Shown piece after piece: positions 1 to 12,010 of a DNA stretch of 64,000 bases. The translations under genes were made by a program, and so were the position numbers. Within the stretch, counting starts at the first letter, position 1. Every line of letters begins with the position of its first letter. Source of the DNA: Orthonyx spaldingii (taxonomy: Eukaryota > Chordata > Aves > Passeriformes > Orthonychidae); assembly GCA_013397795.1 (NCBI GenBank), contig VZTJ01005686.1, forward strand, positions 312,577 to 376,576, in the 5' to 3' direction. The notes beneath the pieces were generated by a model that worked only from the letters and a program-made list of their open reading frames with translations, was not told the DNA's origin and ran no database searches.

Positions 1-1590
1 GGTACTCATCAAGTTCTTTGCCTCAGTCTGCATTGGCAGTCAGGCTTACCACATCTCTCAAGTTCTTGAAATTCCAAGTGGGTACTGGGAGAGCAAATTC
101 CCACCCACTGAAGCAAAGAGCAGATTTAAGACAACCTGATTAAACTGAAGAAGCACAGGTCTATGGGGCCTGATGATATACATCCTAGGGTCCTGAGGGA
201 GCTGGCTGATGTAGTTGCCAAGCCACACTCTATCATATTTGAAAAGTCAGTGGTCAGGTGAAGTCATTCACTTGAAAAAGTGAAGCATCTCTCTTTTTTA
301 AGAAAGGGGAGAAAAGAAGATCCAGGGAATGACGAACTGGTGAGCCTCACCTCCGTGCCTGGGATGATCATGGAGCAGATGCTTATGGAAGCAAGGTTAA
401 GGCATATATATGCAAGACAAGAAGATGATCCAAGAAAGTCGGTGTGGCTTTGCTAAGGTAAAATTGTGCCTGACCAAGCAGGTGACCTTCTATGATAGAG
501 TGACAGGGGAAGATCAACTGATGTCATCCACTTAGACTTCTTTCAGGCCTTCGACACAGTCACAAACAGGAGAGGACTATTAAGTGGATAAGAAATTGGC
601 TGGCTGGAGACATCCAGACAGATGTGGTTAATGGCTGTATGTCTAGATAGAGGCAGATGATTAGTGGCATCCCTCAGGGCTCTGTCTTCAGACTGATGCT
701 CTTCAATATCTTCATCCATGACACAGACAGTGGGATGGAGTGCACCATCAGCAGGTTTGCAGATGACACCAAGCTGAGTGGTGCAGTTGACACAACAGAA
801 GGAAGGGATGCCATCCAGGGGGAAAGGATGAGAAGGACACCCACAGGAGTCTCATGAGGTTCAACAAGTGCACCTGGGTGAGGGCTCCCCCAAACATGAA
901 TACAGACTGAGAGAAGTCATTGCGAGCAGTCCTGCAGGGAAGGACTTAGGCATTCTCATGGATGAAAAGTTGGACATGAGCCAACAGTGTGCGTTTACAG
1001 CCCAGAGAACATCCGAAGCAGCATGACCAGCAGGGCGAGGGAGGTGATTCTGCCCCTCTACTCTGAGAGAGTAGACCCTTGTGAGATGCCACCTGGAGTA
1101 CTGCTTCCAGATCTGGCATCTGCAGCACAAGAATAATGTGGACCTATTAAATTGGATTCAGAGGAGGGCCACAAGGATGATCAGAGGATGTCTCTTGTGA
1201 AGACACTCTGTGAGAGTTGGGGTTTTTCAGCCTGGAGAAGGCTCAGGGAAGACCTCATTGAGATCTTTTGGTACGTAAAGGGAGTTCAAAGAAAAGGGGG
1301 AGGGCATCTTTTTACAAGAGCATCAAGTGATATAACAAGGTAAAAGAGTTTTAAACTGAGAGGAGAGATTTAGATGTTAGGAAGAAATTCTTTACTGTGA
1401 GGGTGATGAATCACTGGAACAGGTTGTGCAGAGAAGTTGGGGGTGGCCCATCCCTGGAAGTGTTTAGGGACAGGCTTGATGGAACTATGAGCAACCTGAT
1501 CTAGGGGAAAGAGTCCCTGCCCATGACAGGGGGGTTGGAATAGATGGCCTTTAAGATCCCTTTCTACCCAAACCATTTTATGAATCTATG
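1..1590 (+). mobile_element. CR1 LINE, 3' part with decayed reverse transcriptase
   Basis: Chicken-repeat-1 non-LTR retrotransposon; the window starts inside it. The left part reads, over several frames, like the CR1 ORF2 segment before and into the reverse transcriptase (HPRVLRELAD-like text near 175-215, and a stretch like EDPGN..VSLTSVPGKIMEQ near 320-380). The open stretch 657-857 carries GIPQGS (about 669-686) and the catalytic-type box FADDTKL (756-776); FADD or YADD is the polymerase active-site motif of this family. The remainder matches the CR1 C-terminal region and 3' UTR, ending in the degenerate tail TGAATCTATG at 1581-1590. Many stops and frameshifts make it inactive. The 5' end lies outside the window. 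CR1 moves by target-primed reverse transcription and usually leaves 5'-truncated copies without clear target duplications. Confidence 0.93.
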
Positions 1591-2010
1591 AAAACCCATG
1601 ACCTGTAATCACAGACTTAGAAAACTTACTGGTTTTAAATAACATGAGAAGTGTATGTTCAAATCTGTTTTCTGGATTGTCAGTGACCAAGAAAGGGTCT
1701 GGAGAGCACCCCTGTCTACTCATAATTTGCATTTTGGAATACTTGTTTTGCTATTTGAAACCAAGTAGATGGATGCAAGCAAAAGAGAAACAAAATGCAG
1801 ATGAAAGAGGCAGTCACAGTAACTCCTTTTTTCTATACAAAAGAAGTTAAAAAAATCTGAGACCAGTTATGTACTCTTTTTGGCTTGATAGAGTACACAC
1901 TGGTATCCTTTGCCTTTCCACAAGTTCACAGACTGCTTGAGGTGAAGAAATTAATTTTATGCTCTGATTATTGAAGCTGTTCTACAAAGAGGGAGTAACA
2001 GACTTCAACG
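1591..2010. other. Unannotated flank, no gene seen
   Basis: Unique-looking sequence between the first CR1 and a SINE remnant. The longest ATG frame (1644-1850, 68 codons) has no recognisable motif and is the length expected by chance. Nothing else can be supported here. Confidence 0.5.
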
Positions 2011-2080
2011 TATTATTAGTGCACTAAGCTGGGAGGAGAGTCATGGGTTCTAATCCCTGCTCCCTGATCTGGGTCTGTAT
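2011..2080 (+). mobile_element. Remnant of a tRNA-derived SINE head
   Basis: The text reads as an old tRNA-like SINE head: GTGCACTAAGCTGGGAGGAG at 2029-2048, then a polymerase III B-box-like GGGTTCTAATCCC at 2045-2057, then CTGCTCC. This order (TTAGTGCAC, GGGAG, GGGTTCTAATCCC, GCTC) is shared by MIR-like and other amniote tRNA-SINEs. The 3' part is not recognisable. The exact family cannot be assigned by eye, and the copy is heavily mutated. Confidence 0.4.
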
Positions 2081-3410
2081 TTTAACCTATGTGTATTTAA
2101 TGTAGAAGGTACAACTGCAGTCAGTGCTGGGATTTGTAATATTCATACTGAGAGTATGAAATCTCTAAAAAAAGTCCTTAATTATAAGAAGGCTTCTGAA
2201 TTACAAGGAGACTCCAAAAAGGATTAAGTTCTGTTCTCCTTACTCTGCAATTTAACTGGGTGAAGACAAACAAGGAAAGATTATAAAAGCTATAAGCGTC
2301 CAGTAAATTCTGAAGCAGAATAAAAACAATGTATTACAGAGAGATAATGAGTTCATCATTTTCAATATTAGATGTTTAATGCTTTGCCCACCTCCTTTGG
2401 GGTTTTGTCCTTGCAGATATGTCATTGGATATAATTAGACATTAGAAAGAGCTGAGAGCTGTCTACCATTCTTAGGTCAAATTTCAAAATTTTATTGTCA
2501 GACCAATACAATACATTTATTTTTAAGAAATGGATTGGAAAATTTCTGCTCCTAGTTTTGTGGCTCTCATTCTCTTTCACACACAGAATTAGAATTAGAA
2601 TCCTAGTTCTATGAGCCTCATTCTTCTCTCTCAGAACTAGAATTTGTCTAAGAAATGTTGACATAATCATGAATAATTCCCACTGGAAGAACTACTGACA
2701 CTCATTATGGTTTTCTATTCTGAGACTACCTCCTTTTTCTTTTTAATGTTAAAAAACTGTACTTCCTTTGTCCTGAGAAAGGCTATTTTGATTGGTGGAT
2801 TCAAGAAAGGGTCACCAATAATTCCTCACAGAAGCCCTGTCTCTTACAAATGACTGTTACCTGAGAGATTTCTATGTTATGCAAACATGCAGCATGACAT
2901 TGAATCTTATTTGATTGGATATTGCCAACTGTTATGAAACTTTTCTAAATTTTTTATTGAAATAATGTCCCAGAGGCTGCAGTTTCATAGATTCAGTGCT
3001 AATTAATTTTGACAGATTTGTGAAGACAAAGGACTCAGAGTCCCTTTTTGTTCAAGGGAGACTCTAAGGTGTGAGGGGCTCAGAAATCAACCTGTGCAAA
3101 ATGACAGGGAGTAGCAGAAACAGTAGCTCATGCCACAACATATAGGAAACTCTGTGTAACCAGAGCAACACTACTGCTTTCTGTTCATGCAGCTTTTCCT
3201 ATCAGAAAACCGTGTATTCATTACAAATCAGTGTTAATTTTGATATGTACCTGTTTTTCTACTCAATGTGCAACAAGAAAAACTATTAGTAGTTTGGGTA
3301 ATAGCCAAAGGACAGACAAATAAGACTAATAATCAAATCATTCTAATTTCATTGAATACAGAATACTTCTACGGTACAAAAAAGTTGGAGTTAAACTTCC
3401 AGAAAGCTTC
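2081..3410. other. AT-rich intergenic or intronic sequence, no gene
   Basis: Apart from the small duplication at 2550-2648 there is no recognised repeat, RNA gene or credible reading frame. The 82-codon minus-strand frame at 2422-2670 covers that duplication and has no domain signature. Confidence 0.5.
2550..2648. repeat. Old imperfect tandem duplication, about 51-bp unit
   Basis: TCCTAGTT starts both copies (2550 and 2601). The next 16 bases are clearly related (19 of the first 24 positions agree), including CTCATTCT. After a small indel both end in AGAA.TAGAATT. The second copy also contains CCTAGTTCT and AGAACTAG, which can pair as an imperfect stem. Confidence 0.5.
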
Positions 3411-3700
3411 AGAATCATAGAATCATAGTATGGCCTGTTGGCCACGCTTCTTTTTGATGCAGCCCAAGATACAGTTGGCTTTCAGGGTTGCAAGTGCACA
3501 TTGCCACCTCCTGTTGAGCTTCTCTTCAGCCAACACCCACAAGTACTTCTCAGGGCTGCTCTCAATCCATTCTCCACTCTGTAATTGGGGTTTCCCTTAT
3601 CCAGGTGCAGGACTCTGCACTTGGACTTCTTGAACTTTTTGAGTTTTGCACAAGCCCATCTCTCAAGCCTGTGTTGACCCCAGAACAGGTCTTGGTGTCA
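3411..3700 (-). mobile_element. CR1 LINE fragment, internally deleted
   Basis: Minus-strand CR1. It begins on the plus strand with AGAATCATAGAATCATAG (3411-3428), the reverse complement of the CR1 3' tail. The text then jumps straight to the part of CR1 ORF2 that on the plus strand reads GATGCAGCCCAAGATACAG (about 3457-3475), GTTGAGCTTCTC (about 3514) and CAGGTGCAGGACTCTGCACT (3603-3622). The usual 3' UTR between tail and ORF is missing, so this is either an internal deletion or a subfamily with another 3' end. Homology fades near GGTGTCATC at about 3700. Confidence 0.85.
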
Positions 3701-6700
3701 TCAAGAAGTAGTGAAAGGCTCAAAGGTAGGTGTCTGCAATTTAGATATCTAAAATTAAGTAAAATCAGTTTTAGATTAATATTGCTGCTGAGAATGTGTA
3801 ACAGTTTGTGATATTCATCTACTTGTCACTACAGCTGAGTTTAGCCAAACCCAGAATTAGGGCTGAAAAAGCAGAAAACATTACCAGGAACAGAATATTC
3901 GAAGACAGACAATAAAGCAGATGTCACTTTGCAATTTGGTAGATGTAAACGATGACAGCAGTTTATTCCCATCGGTGCTGACCTACCAATAGGTACCTTA
4001 TACTGCTGAATATGTCACTGCAAACTGCTGCCACTTGTAAAAATCAAATTGCTAACACACAAAACAGCAAATCAAAACCAATGGATGAAAGGGGTTTCTG
4101 TCCTATATTTCTTCCTAAAACATCTCTGATACTTCTTCCTTTAATTTCCTTGTGCTTTCTTCAGGTAAAACCATGAATTGACAATCCTCCATTGTCTCCG
4201 AAAATCTGTTGATTAAAAACAGGGTATGGAAAGGATAATATCATAAGGGATTACTTTGTCAAAATTGTTAACTTCTCTGAAATTAACTATTAAAAATTAC
4301 TTCAGGAGGCAGTATTGGCATCATGAAACTATTATATGCCATCCTACTTTCAGTGTGTAGTTAGTGAAAAGAGAACAGGGCAACGTTCCACTGACATATA
4401 GTAGCAGAAGAGCTAACAAAGAGATGTGTGATGATACCACAAACCATGAAGTTAAACTAGCTCAACAGTTCTTTCTGAACTGCCAGTGGGACAGCCCAAA
4501 GCAGTTAGCATCATGTCATTCAAACCTTAATTATTCACATTTTCCCTCTAAAAATGTCACCTGCTTTAGCTTCTTGTAGGAAATAATAATTTTTCATAAT
4601 ACAACAAAGAGAAAATGTGATTCACCGTATGCCATAAGTAGTTCAAAACACCTTTTTAAGCTTAATAGAAATAATAGGAATGGAACAATTACAGTTTTCA
4701 GTAGTGCAAAAAAATTGTTTCAGCATACCTGGAGCTGATGAACTGCAAACATTCCTTAAAATAATCAATGATGGATTTCAAATTAAATCCATCAACCATG
4801 AAAATCTTAAATCATTCACCACTGAGTGTATCATATATCAGGTGTCAGCAGAGGGAAAGAGAGATCATATACCACAGAGGTGCTGCAAGTATCCCTCTCT
4901 TCCACTGGTATGAGACAGTCTTACTATCTTCTCTGTCCATTTCTTCCTTGCTTTGTGATGCTGCACAGCAGCACATTAGGAGTAGTCATGCCAGCATCAC
5001 TGACCATCCAGGCATCGCTGTGGTCATCTCAACCAGCTGACTGTCCACTGTTGGTTACCATGGCTATTAGGTTGTTATGAAATATGATGTAAAGACACTA
5101 ACAAGACTTTTCTTCTAATGAAAGAGGCAGTCTTAGTTACATTTATGCAATGGCCAATCTTTTCAGTCTGTTATACATGTTTTGAGAAGGCACCCAATGT
5201 TTAATCCCCCAGAGAGTTAGAAGGAAGAAAAACAACAAATTTTTGACATATTTATTTGGATTCCCTCTACAGTTAATGAAGAGAAAGAAACATTTCTGTG
5301 GCATGACTCATGTGTTTAATTTTGGTTCACTTTAGGTTACGTTGAGATGAATCCCACGCTAGAAATTTCTACATTATTCTACTGATCATCAAAAGAATCT
5401 ACCATGATTAGTTCAGAAGTTGACTCTGCACTAGAGATAACTAAAGCTAATTGAACCCAAACTTTTTTATGCTTTCTAAATCCCATTCAGGTGGTACTGT
5501 GTACCGTTAGTCTAATGCAAAGGCATGGACTCAGTGTTTGCTCAGTGTCAAAGATAATAAAACCATGTATACATAAAATTTACATCACAAGTCCCAGGCA
5601 GTAGATGACCATAAGTTTCCTGATTCTGGTTTCTGGGTTCTATTTTCTGATGAAGGCCTATTTAATGAGTCAGTGTCTGACTTTTCTTCCAGATCTGGAA
5701 TGCCATGACTGTCCTGCCATCCTCAAAAACCTGAGAGAAAGTCTTCAAAGGATGTAAATGTTCTAATCTTCTCTGTGGTGTACAAATGTTAAAGTAACTT
5801 CAAATCAAACAATTCACCACTGAAGGTAATGCAGTGCTGAATAAATGAGTGAAACAGTACAGCACCTGATCGCTGAGCCTTCAGCTAACAAGAGTAACAG
5901 GAGGATATGGTTTATCCCTGTCACAAGCCTCTGTAAAAGAGAAAAGGATCTGACACATACTTATTAGTTTTTTACAGCAAACCAGAGGAGAATTGGAAGT
6001 AAGGGCCCTAATCCAAGTGCCAAATATAATCTTACATTACACTGTAACTCAAATCCCCATTCTATATATATTGTACAAGACTCTCTGCTGAAAAAACAGC
6101 TCGTGTAGCAGAAGAAAAAGATAGTGACAGGCTACTTGGACAATGTTATTTACCATAATCTCACTGTTTCTTTAGCATTACTTAATGTCCACAAAGAAGT
6201 GATTTTAAACCTAACCTATCTGTTTCTGTTAATTTAATTTTAACAACAAAAACCCAGGATTATTTTTAATGCATTTAGAAAAATATACTCAGACTGACAC
6301 TTACAAAGAAGATGGAGTGCAAAGCACATATCCTTGGATCTCTTTTCTTCACCTGAGAACAGGAATATTGGCAAAAAGGTAGTTTCCCTACAAAGCCAGG
6401 AAATTTTTAGACCTAGTATGTCAATAAGCACTTCTTTTTTTGTCATGCTGGACAAGCTCACTTGACTATGTTGCGAATTCTTCCCTTTTGTTGTGTGTTT
6501 TTCACAGTGTTTTGAAGCAATTCATTACTTTCCTTTCTTCTCACTTAGAGATGACTCTGGACAGCTAATTACAATATGTCACACTATGTCAACTATCCTT
6601 TGACTTCTAATTTAGAATAGAATAAAAGATGATGGTATATCACAAAGGCCCTATAGATAACATAATCAAGACCTCCTTTAAGAATTTTCTATTTCAGCAG

Positions 6701-6805
6701 GTTGTATTTCTCTGTCTTGAACTAATGGAACAAAAAAGGATTGTGAGGGGGAGGGTTGAAGTTTTCTGTTGGGGTTTGTTGTTGGGTTTTTTTTTTTTTA
6801 ATTTT

Positions 6806-6832
6806 ATTTTGCCATTTATTAAATGGCAAAAT
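6806..6832. repeat. Perfect inverted repeat, 12-bp arms
   Basis: ATTTTGCCATTT (6806-6817), loop ATT, then AAATGGCAAAAT (6821-6832), which is the exact reverse complement. It lies just after a T-run at 6787-6799. Too short for a microRNA precursor; possibly a terminal scrap of a palindromic DNA transposon, which is unproven. Confidence 0.7.
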
Positions 6833-7138
6833 CCAATACACACATGGATAAGAGTTAAACTAGCTGGAGTTCTAGAAATGAGATCTAATTCTTGTTTTTG
6901 ATGAGTCATAATTTTCAAGGGAATAGGGTGTTTGTAGCTGAAATGGACTAGCTCTTGAGCTTATCCCATAGGCCACTTAATTTATGGCTTTCATCCTTTT
7001 TACAAATCTGAAGAAAAGTGATCTGACCTCTAAAAAGCACATTTTCAGAACATCCCATAAGACAGCAGGAAGGAATGCAGATTAAGAATGCAGTTCCAGC
7101 ACCTTGCTCTTTAAAATGCTTTTAAAGCCTGTCTTATT

Positions 7139-7164
7139 CATTCATCTTTTAACAAAGATGAATG
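7139..7164. repeat. Perfect inverted repeat, 11-bp arms
   Basis: CATTCATCTTT (7139-7149), loop TAAC, AAAGATGAATG (7154-7164). The arms are exact reverse complements. It is the second perfect hairpin within about 350 bp. No known function. Confidence 0.7.
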
Positions 7165-8283
7165 CACATGACAAGTTTTATCCTAGTCGGCCTGGTAAGG
7201 CAAAAATAATGTTAAATCAATGCCAAAGTGATTAGGGATGAGACCAGGATCAAAGCTATGATCAGCCCACAATGGATTACTCTGTTTTAAATACTACAAA
7301 GAAATTCTTTAAAAAAAAATGAAACTGTTAGAAAAATAGAAATATTTCGCTGAATCAGCTAATGCATCTCACTGTTACCATTAACCAAATTTTGCTTACC
7401 AATGAAATGACACCTGGAGAGAAAAAAGCTAAAGATAAACTTAGTGGAGGACATGACCACTGTAGAATTAAAACAGAATAGAAGTTCTTGAACACAAAAC
7501 AGTACCTAAAGAATTCAGATACCCATGAGAAAGGCTATGAAGAGGGTGGAGGAAGGGGAGAAGAACAAACAATATGATGAATATGTATAGCTGATAAGTG
7601 CCAACCTTTAAAGTCCTGTGAGTGTCTTACACTTGCTATGAAATATTAATGGAAATAGCACAGAGATCTTCAGCAAGTTCTTTAGGCTTTAAATTTCCCA
7701 TTGATTTCAACTGTCTTTTGACACCTTACAGTAGCCAGACAACCATTCCCCGTGGATCTTTCATGTCCATTTGAGAAAATAACAAAGTAAAATTTTCAGA
7801 GTTAATCTGTTTTTTCCATTAACTTGTACACTGGTGGTTCCTGCACAAGGATTCCTTCTTCCTGCCTTGTTTGAGGAAGCTAGTACGCAAACCACAGCTG
7901 GCTTTTTATTCAGTTAAACTCAGCTGAATGCATAGGGTTTCTGTGAGCATGAACATGTCTTCACGTTTTTTATATCTTTCATGCACTTGTGAATAATTTG
8001 TCACCAGCAGGGAAGGAGTCAATTGCCAACAGAGTACCGAGCTGGTCTTCAGATCCCACATTCTGAAGCTAATGAAGCTACTGAAATGCATAAAGACAAG
8101 GAAGTTACTGAGTTGAAGATCTCCCTTTTCATCAGCAGATCTTTCTTCCTCCAGTATTCAGAAACAGTGTGTTAGCATATACAAATATTTATATACATGT
8201 ATAAGTCCAGATATATAACATCTGAATGAACTTTTTCTCCTTTGTCACTCTATTCTCTCCTCCTGAGTTCTTAAATTTCATGC

Positions 8284-8645
8284 ATCATAGAATAACAAAA
8301 TTATTTAGGTTGGAAAAGACCTGTAACATCATCACGTCTAACCTTAAAACTAACACTGTCAAGTCTACCACAAAGTCATATCCCCTAAATCTTTAAATAA
8401 ATACCTCCACTGATAGCAACTCCACCACTTCCCTGGTGGAGTTCCTTAAATGTCTTTTAAATAAATACCTCCACTGATAGCAACTCCACCACTTTCCTGG
8501 GTAGCCTGTTCCAGTTCTTGACAACCTTTCTGGGGAAGAAATTTTTCCTAATAAAATCTAAATCTCTGCTGGAGCAATTTGTAACCATTTACTCTTGTCT
8601 TGTGGCTTGTTACCTGGGAGAAGTGACCAACTCCCCCCTAATACA
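8284..8645 (-). mobile_element. CR1 LINE 3' end with internal duplication
   Basis: Minus-strand CR1 3' region. On the plus strand it runs from ATCATAGAATAACAAAATTA through TTAGGTTGGAAAAGACCT (about 8307-8324), CCTGTTCCAGTTCTTGACAA and GAAGAAATTTTTCCTAATA to GTTACCTGGGAGAAGTGACC. This is the usual order of avian CR1 3' ends. A 64-bp unit is present twice at 8392-8519. The frame at 8518-8856 starts in this CR1 and is not a gene. Confidence 0.92.
8392..8519. repeat. 64-bp direct duplication inside a CR1
   Basis: AAATAAATACCTCCACTGAT occurs at 8395 and again at 8459, offset 64 bases. The copies stay nearly identical through CAACTCCACCACTT.CCTGG. A standard CR1 has this segment once, so the duplication arose after or during insertion, most simply by replication slippage or by template jumping of the reverse transcriptase. 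Confidence 0.85.
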
Positions 8646-11600
8646 TGTTTTCTTCTCCTTTTTAGAAAACCTTGGATGTGTTCTTCTCTCACTAATAATC
8701 ATAGAAGTCCCGCTGCAACCAGCAATCTGTCCAAGAGTAATTGACATAGAAAGGCCACATAGTTGGAAAAATTATAGACAGTGTTGTAGAACATCTCCTG
8801 GTACTAGGAGACTATTGTTTATCAAATTATTTTTTTTTAATAAGGCACAATTCTAGACTGGTATCCTGCTATCACTCTCCCAAATAATTCCTGAACATGG
8901 ATTGACATTTAATATGTTCTGAGGACTGTTCCCAGCAGACAGGCTGCCTTCATTCTTGCTTCTGCAAGCTAACACCCGCATCAGCAGGTGCCATTTCTTA
9001 CCAGTCAATCTCAGTGCTCAGGCAAGTTCCCAGTCATGTTTAACTTGTATTGATATAGTCAGTACATCCTGCATGTGATGCATGTGCAGTGCTTATTACT
9101 GTTACATTAATTTTTACTGGTAGGACAATTAAGTGATTATTCCAAATTGACCTGGGATGTAATCAGAATATTGAAATGCTTCCAGAATACTTTGAAATCA
9201 GATTTACATGGATTTTATAGGGTGCCATTTTAAAACTGTGTTAATCATTAGCAGAGTCAAAAAGAAAACTTAGATTCATACAGTTGCCCACTGTACCCAC
9301 CACTTACAGGCCTTATCTTTATACGTTATATCAACAGGAGAACAATGAATAACCATATTTCTTGTACCATTTACCTGAATAAGACTTGCATAAATTCTTG
9401 TAATATCACTGAAGGTCATCATCAAGTATCCGAGATTCTCACATTTTTCAGATTTGTCAGTACAGATACCTAAGGCATATTAAACACCAAACCCTTAAAC
9501 TCCAATTACCCTTATTAAATAAAATCCTTATCAGCTATATCTTTATTGCAAAAGAAGTTAAAACCACCAAGACATATCCATAGCAGTACCTGATTTCTGA
9601 CAAAGAGTATTAATCAAGAAGTTTTAACTTTATCAGCTGCACAAATGAAAAGGCATTTTCCATTACTTATCGCACAAAGCTCAGTAGGGTAAAGAAGAAC
9701 AAATCTTAAGCCTCCAGAGTTGAGCTGATGCATTATTTCTTCTGCTTCAAAATACTTCTGAAGTACCTTATATTTCAAATCAAGGAACATACATTTTAAA
9801 GGTGATTTACACAATAAAACTAATATCTGCCTGACTTTTTCATGTCGACATGGTTTGTCTTAAAGTGTAAATTGGTACGCTTATGAAAGAAGTCCATTTT
9901 TAGGTAATGATTATAGTGCTGTTGGAATCTATTAAATCAAAGTATTTTTACAAGGAAAATGTGAGCACTTATTGTAGGAACAATGACCAATATTTAATTG
10001 GAATTATCTAGAGTACAGTTAATGATTCAATTAATTTTTATAAAAGCAGGAATCAAAAGGAAAAAATGCATGCATATATGAGAAGAAGATTTCAGCCTTA
10101 CAGGTGAAAAAAGAAAAACCACACAAAAAAACCCAACAAAACAAACAAAAAAAAAATTAAGCCAAATATTTGAGCTGATTTTCATTTCACATTTCTGCCA
10201 CACTAAATATCTTCAAAAATGTAACATTAAATTTGTGACTCCTGATTTTAGAGCATTTTTTAAGGCCCACTATAGTACTGAATGTTTTTAAACCAAAATA
10301 TAAAATAAGACTTCCAAATCAAACTACAGTCCAAAAAGTTTTATGTCAGACTGTTGTTTTACTTACTTTTTTATGAGTGCGTATTTTACTTGCATGACAT
10401 GCATATAACATGGCTAAAGGAAAATTATAAAATTGCTTTGTCTATGTCACAGAGTACTTAACAAAATACCTTGATATTACTAGACGATGATGCAGCAAAA
10501 TCCATATGCCATGCCATGTCTGGAGTATAAGAGTGTAACATAGGTCTCACTAGTATGTATAGCATATTCCCCCTTGGTGTTTTGTAGTTCTGCATGTTTT
10601 GAACATGCATTTTCTTCTTGAAAATAGGTTTTGCATTTGATATTTAGACATAGAAGCAGGACAAAGAATACAATAGCTCTGAAATTTGGGTTTCCATCAA
10701 GCATAAATGATTATTCATTAGTAAGGTAAAAAAAATCCCATTGCTCTTCTTATAATCTGAAACTTCCCTATAGGTATAGATCTTCAGCAAACCAAAGGCA
10801 AAACCCTTATGTAATACATACTAGTAAATATTTTCTATAGCTTTAACACTGACATGTAAAGCTTCCTGGAGACAGGGTTGGGGTGGAGCCCTAGTTAATC
10901 TTCTGTGATGGCTCTTGTTGCATGGCCAATTTGGAAAAGAGTAAATGTCCTTCAAAATTTCAGTCAAAAATGGTGTTGTTATTTATCCCACTACCACGGG
11001 AGAGAAAAAGATAAAATTTGCCCACAATTCATTACATAATAAGTAATCTCTTGTCTTTCCAGAGAACGAATTGGTAGCTAAATCAGTGTGCTAAAAATAA
11101 ATTGGAAATTTATTTCAGTAGTGCAATACAGGTTATTCCTAAAAAAGATGCATTGTCAAAGGTGTTAATCCCAAGTATCTTCCAAGCCTTGGAAATGGAC
11201 AACTTTTGTGCCTCAGGCATTGGACCCAAACCAACTGACAGCAGAGTATGAGTGTTTTTGAGTAAGCACAGCATTCCTAAACCCGGGAAGAAAAGGGAAG
11301 GAAAATAAAGCCAGAAAGAGATTGCACTCACTCTAGAAAGGATCTCACTAAGTGGTACCAAAAAAAAAAGATGATTCAATGTGTCCCATACAGCTAAGTT
11401 TTTAGAGTTTCTCATCATGGCAAAGAACAGTAGAGAAAATCCTTATATTATCTGGAGAAGTGGACAAAATGTCAAGACAAGTGTATCCATGGTAACTTTT
11501 CACAGGGACAAAAATAAACACTTACTTAACAAAAATAAAACCATGGGATCTGTGACTTCTCCTAACATTGTGCTAGCCTTGATTTGGCAAGTCACTGCAA

Positions 11601-11937
11601 AAATAATCATTATAACTCCAGCTGTAGTAGCTCTTCTGGCTTGTTTTACAAAGGTTAATAATGCTTTCCACATGGCACTGGCTTTCTGATAGCACAGATT
11701 TAACACAAATTACTATCCAAGAAATGAAGCCACTTTAGGATTTTACTGAAGGTACACCTTTTAAACCATGAAAGAACTCCAGTTTTCAAATACCCCTTTA
11801 CATGTTTGATATTAACCTACTTACATCTCCTAAGCCAACATTAAAAGAATGAGACTGAGTATAATGTCCTGTGCTGTACTGCTTAGCTGGTGACAAGCAA
11901 AATGTAGTCAGCCTTTTATTCTGACCCTAGATGTTGC
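8646..11937. other. Gene-free stretch with A-rich simple sequence
   Basis: No gene or transposon recognised. It contains an A/C-rich low-complexity stretch at 10105-10157 and a 12-bp palindrome CATGTCGACATG at 9841-9852. Paired frames at 11110-11418 (-) and 11381-11706 (both strands) are about 100 codons or shorter and carry no motif or exon signal, so they are not called. Confidence 0.5.
10105..10157. repeat. A-rich low-complexity sequence
   Basis: Runs of A broken by single C or G residues (for example CCCAACAAAACAAACAAAA). It has no target duplication or upstream polyadenylation signal that would make it the tail of a retrocopy. Confidence 0.6.
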
Positions 11938-12010
11938 TGTCAGGCTGGGTGAGATGGAACTTGATGGTCTTCAAGTTCCCTTCCAACCCTAGCCATTACA
12001 TGATTCTGTG
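11938..12010 (+). mobile_element. CR1 LINE, short 3' end
   Basis: GGCTGGGTGAGATGGAACTT (11943-11962), then GATGGTCTTCAAGTTCCCTT and CCAACCC, ending in ATTACATGATTCTGTG. This is the last part of a plus-strand CR1 3' UTR with its ATTCTATG-type tail. About 70 bp survive, a strongly 5'-truncated copy. Confidence 0.85.

Larger units (their letters stand above)
3707..8283. other. Gene-free AT-rich stretch with two perfect hairpins
   Basis: No CR1, LTR, RNA gene or credible coding sequence recognised. The open frames between 4364 and 5080 and at 6240-6901 are at most about 90 codons and lack motifs. Overlapping frames at 4680-5080 fall in a slightly GC-richer patch but show no splice or protein signature that can be defended. 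The hairpins at 6806-6832 and 7139-7164 are listed separately. Confidence 0.5.

Noticed and set aside
657..857. 66-codon frame with a FADD box as a host gene
   Set aside because: It is the decayed CR1 reverse transcriptase; flanking CR1 sequence is continuous.
9841..9852. Palindrome CATGTCGACATG as a regulatory site
   Set aside because: A single 12-bp palindrome without context; no factor or function can be supported.
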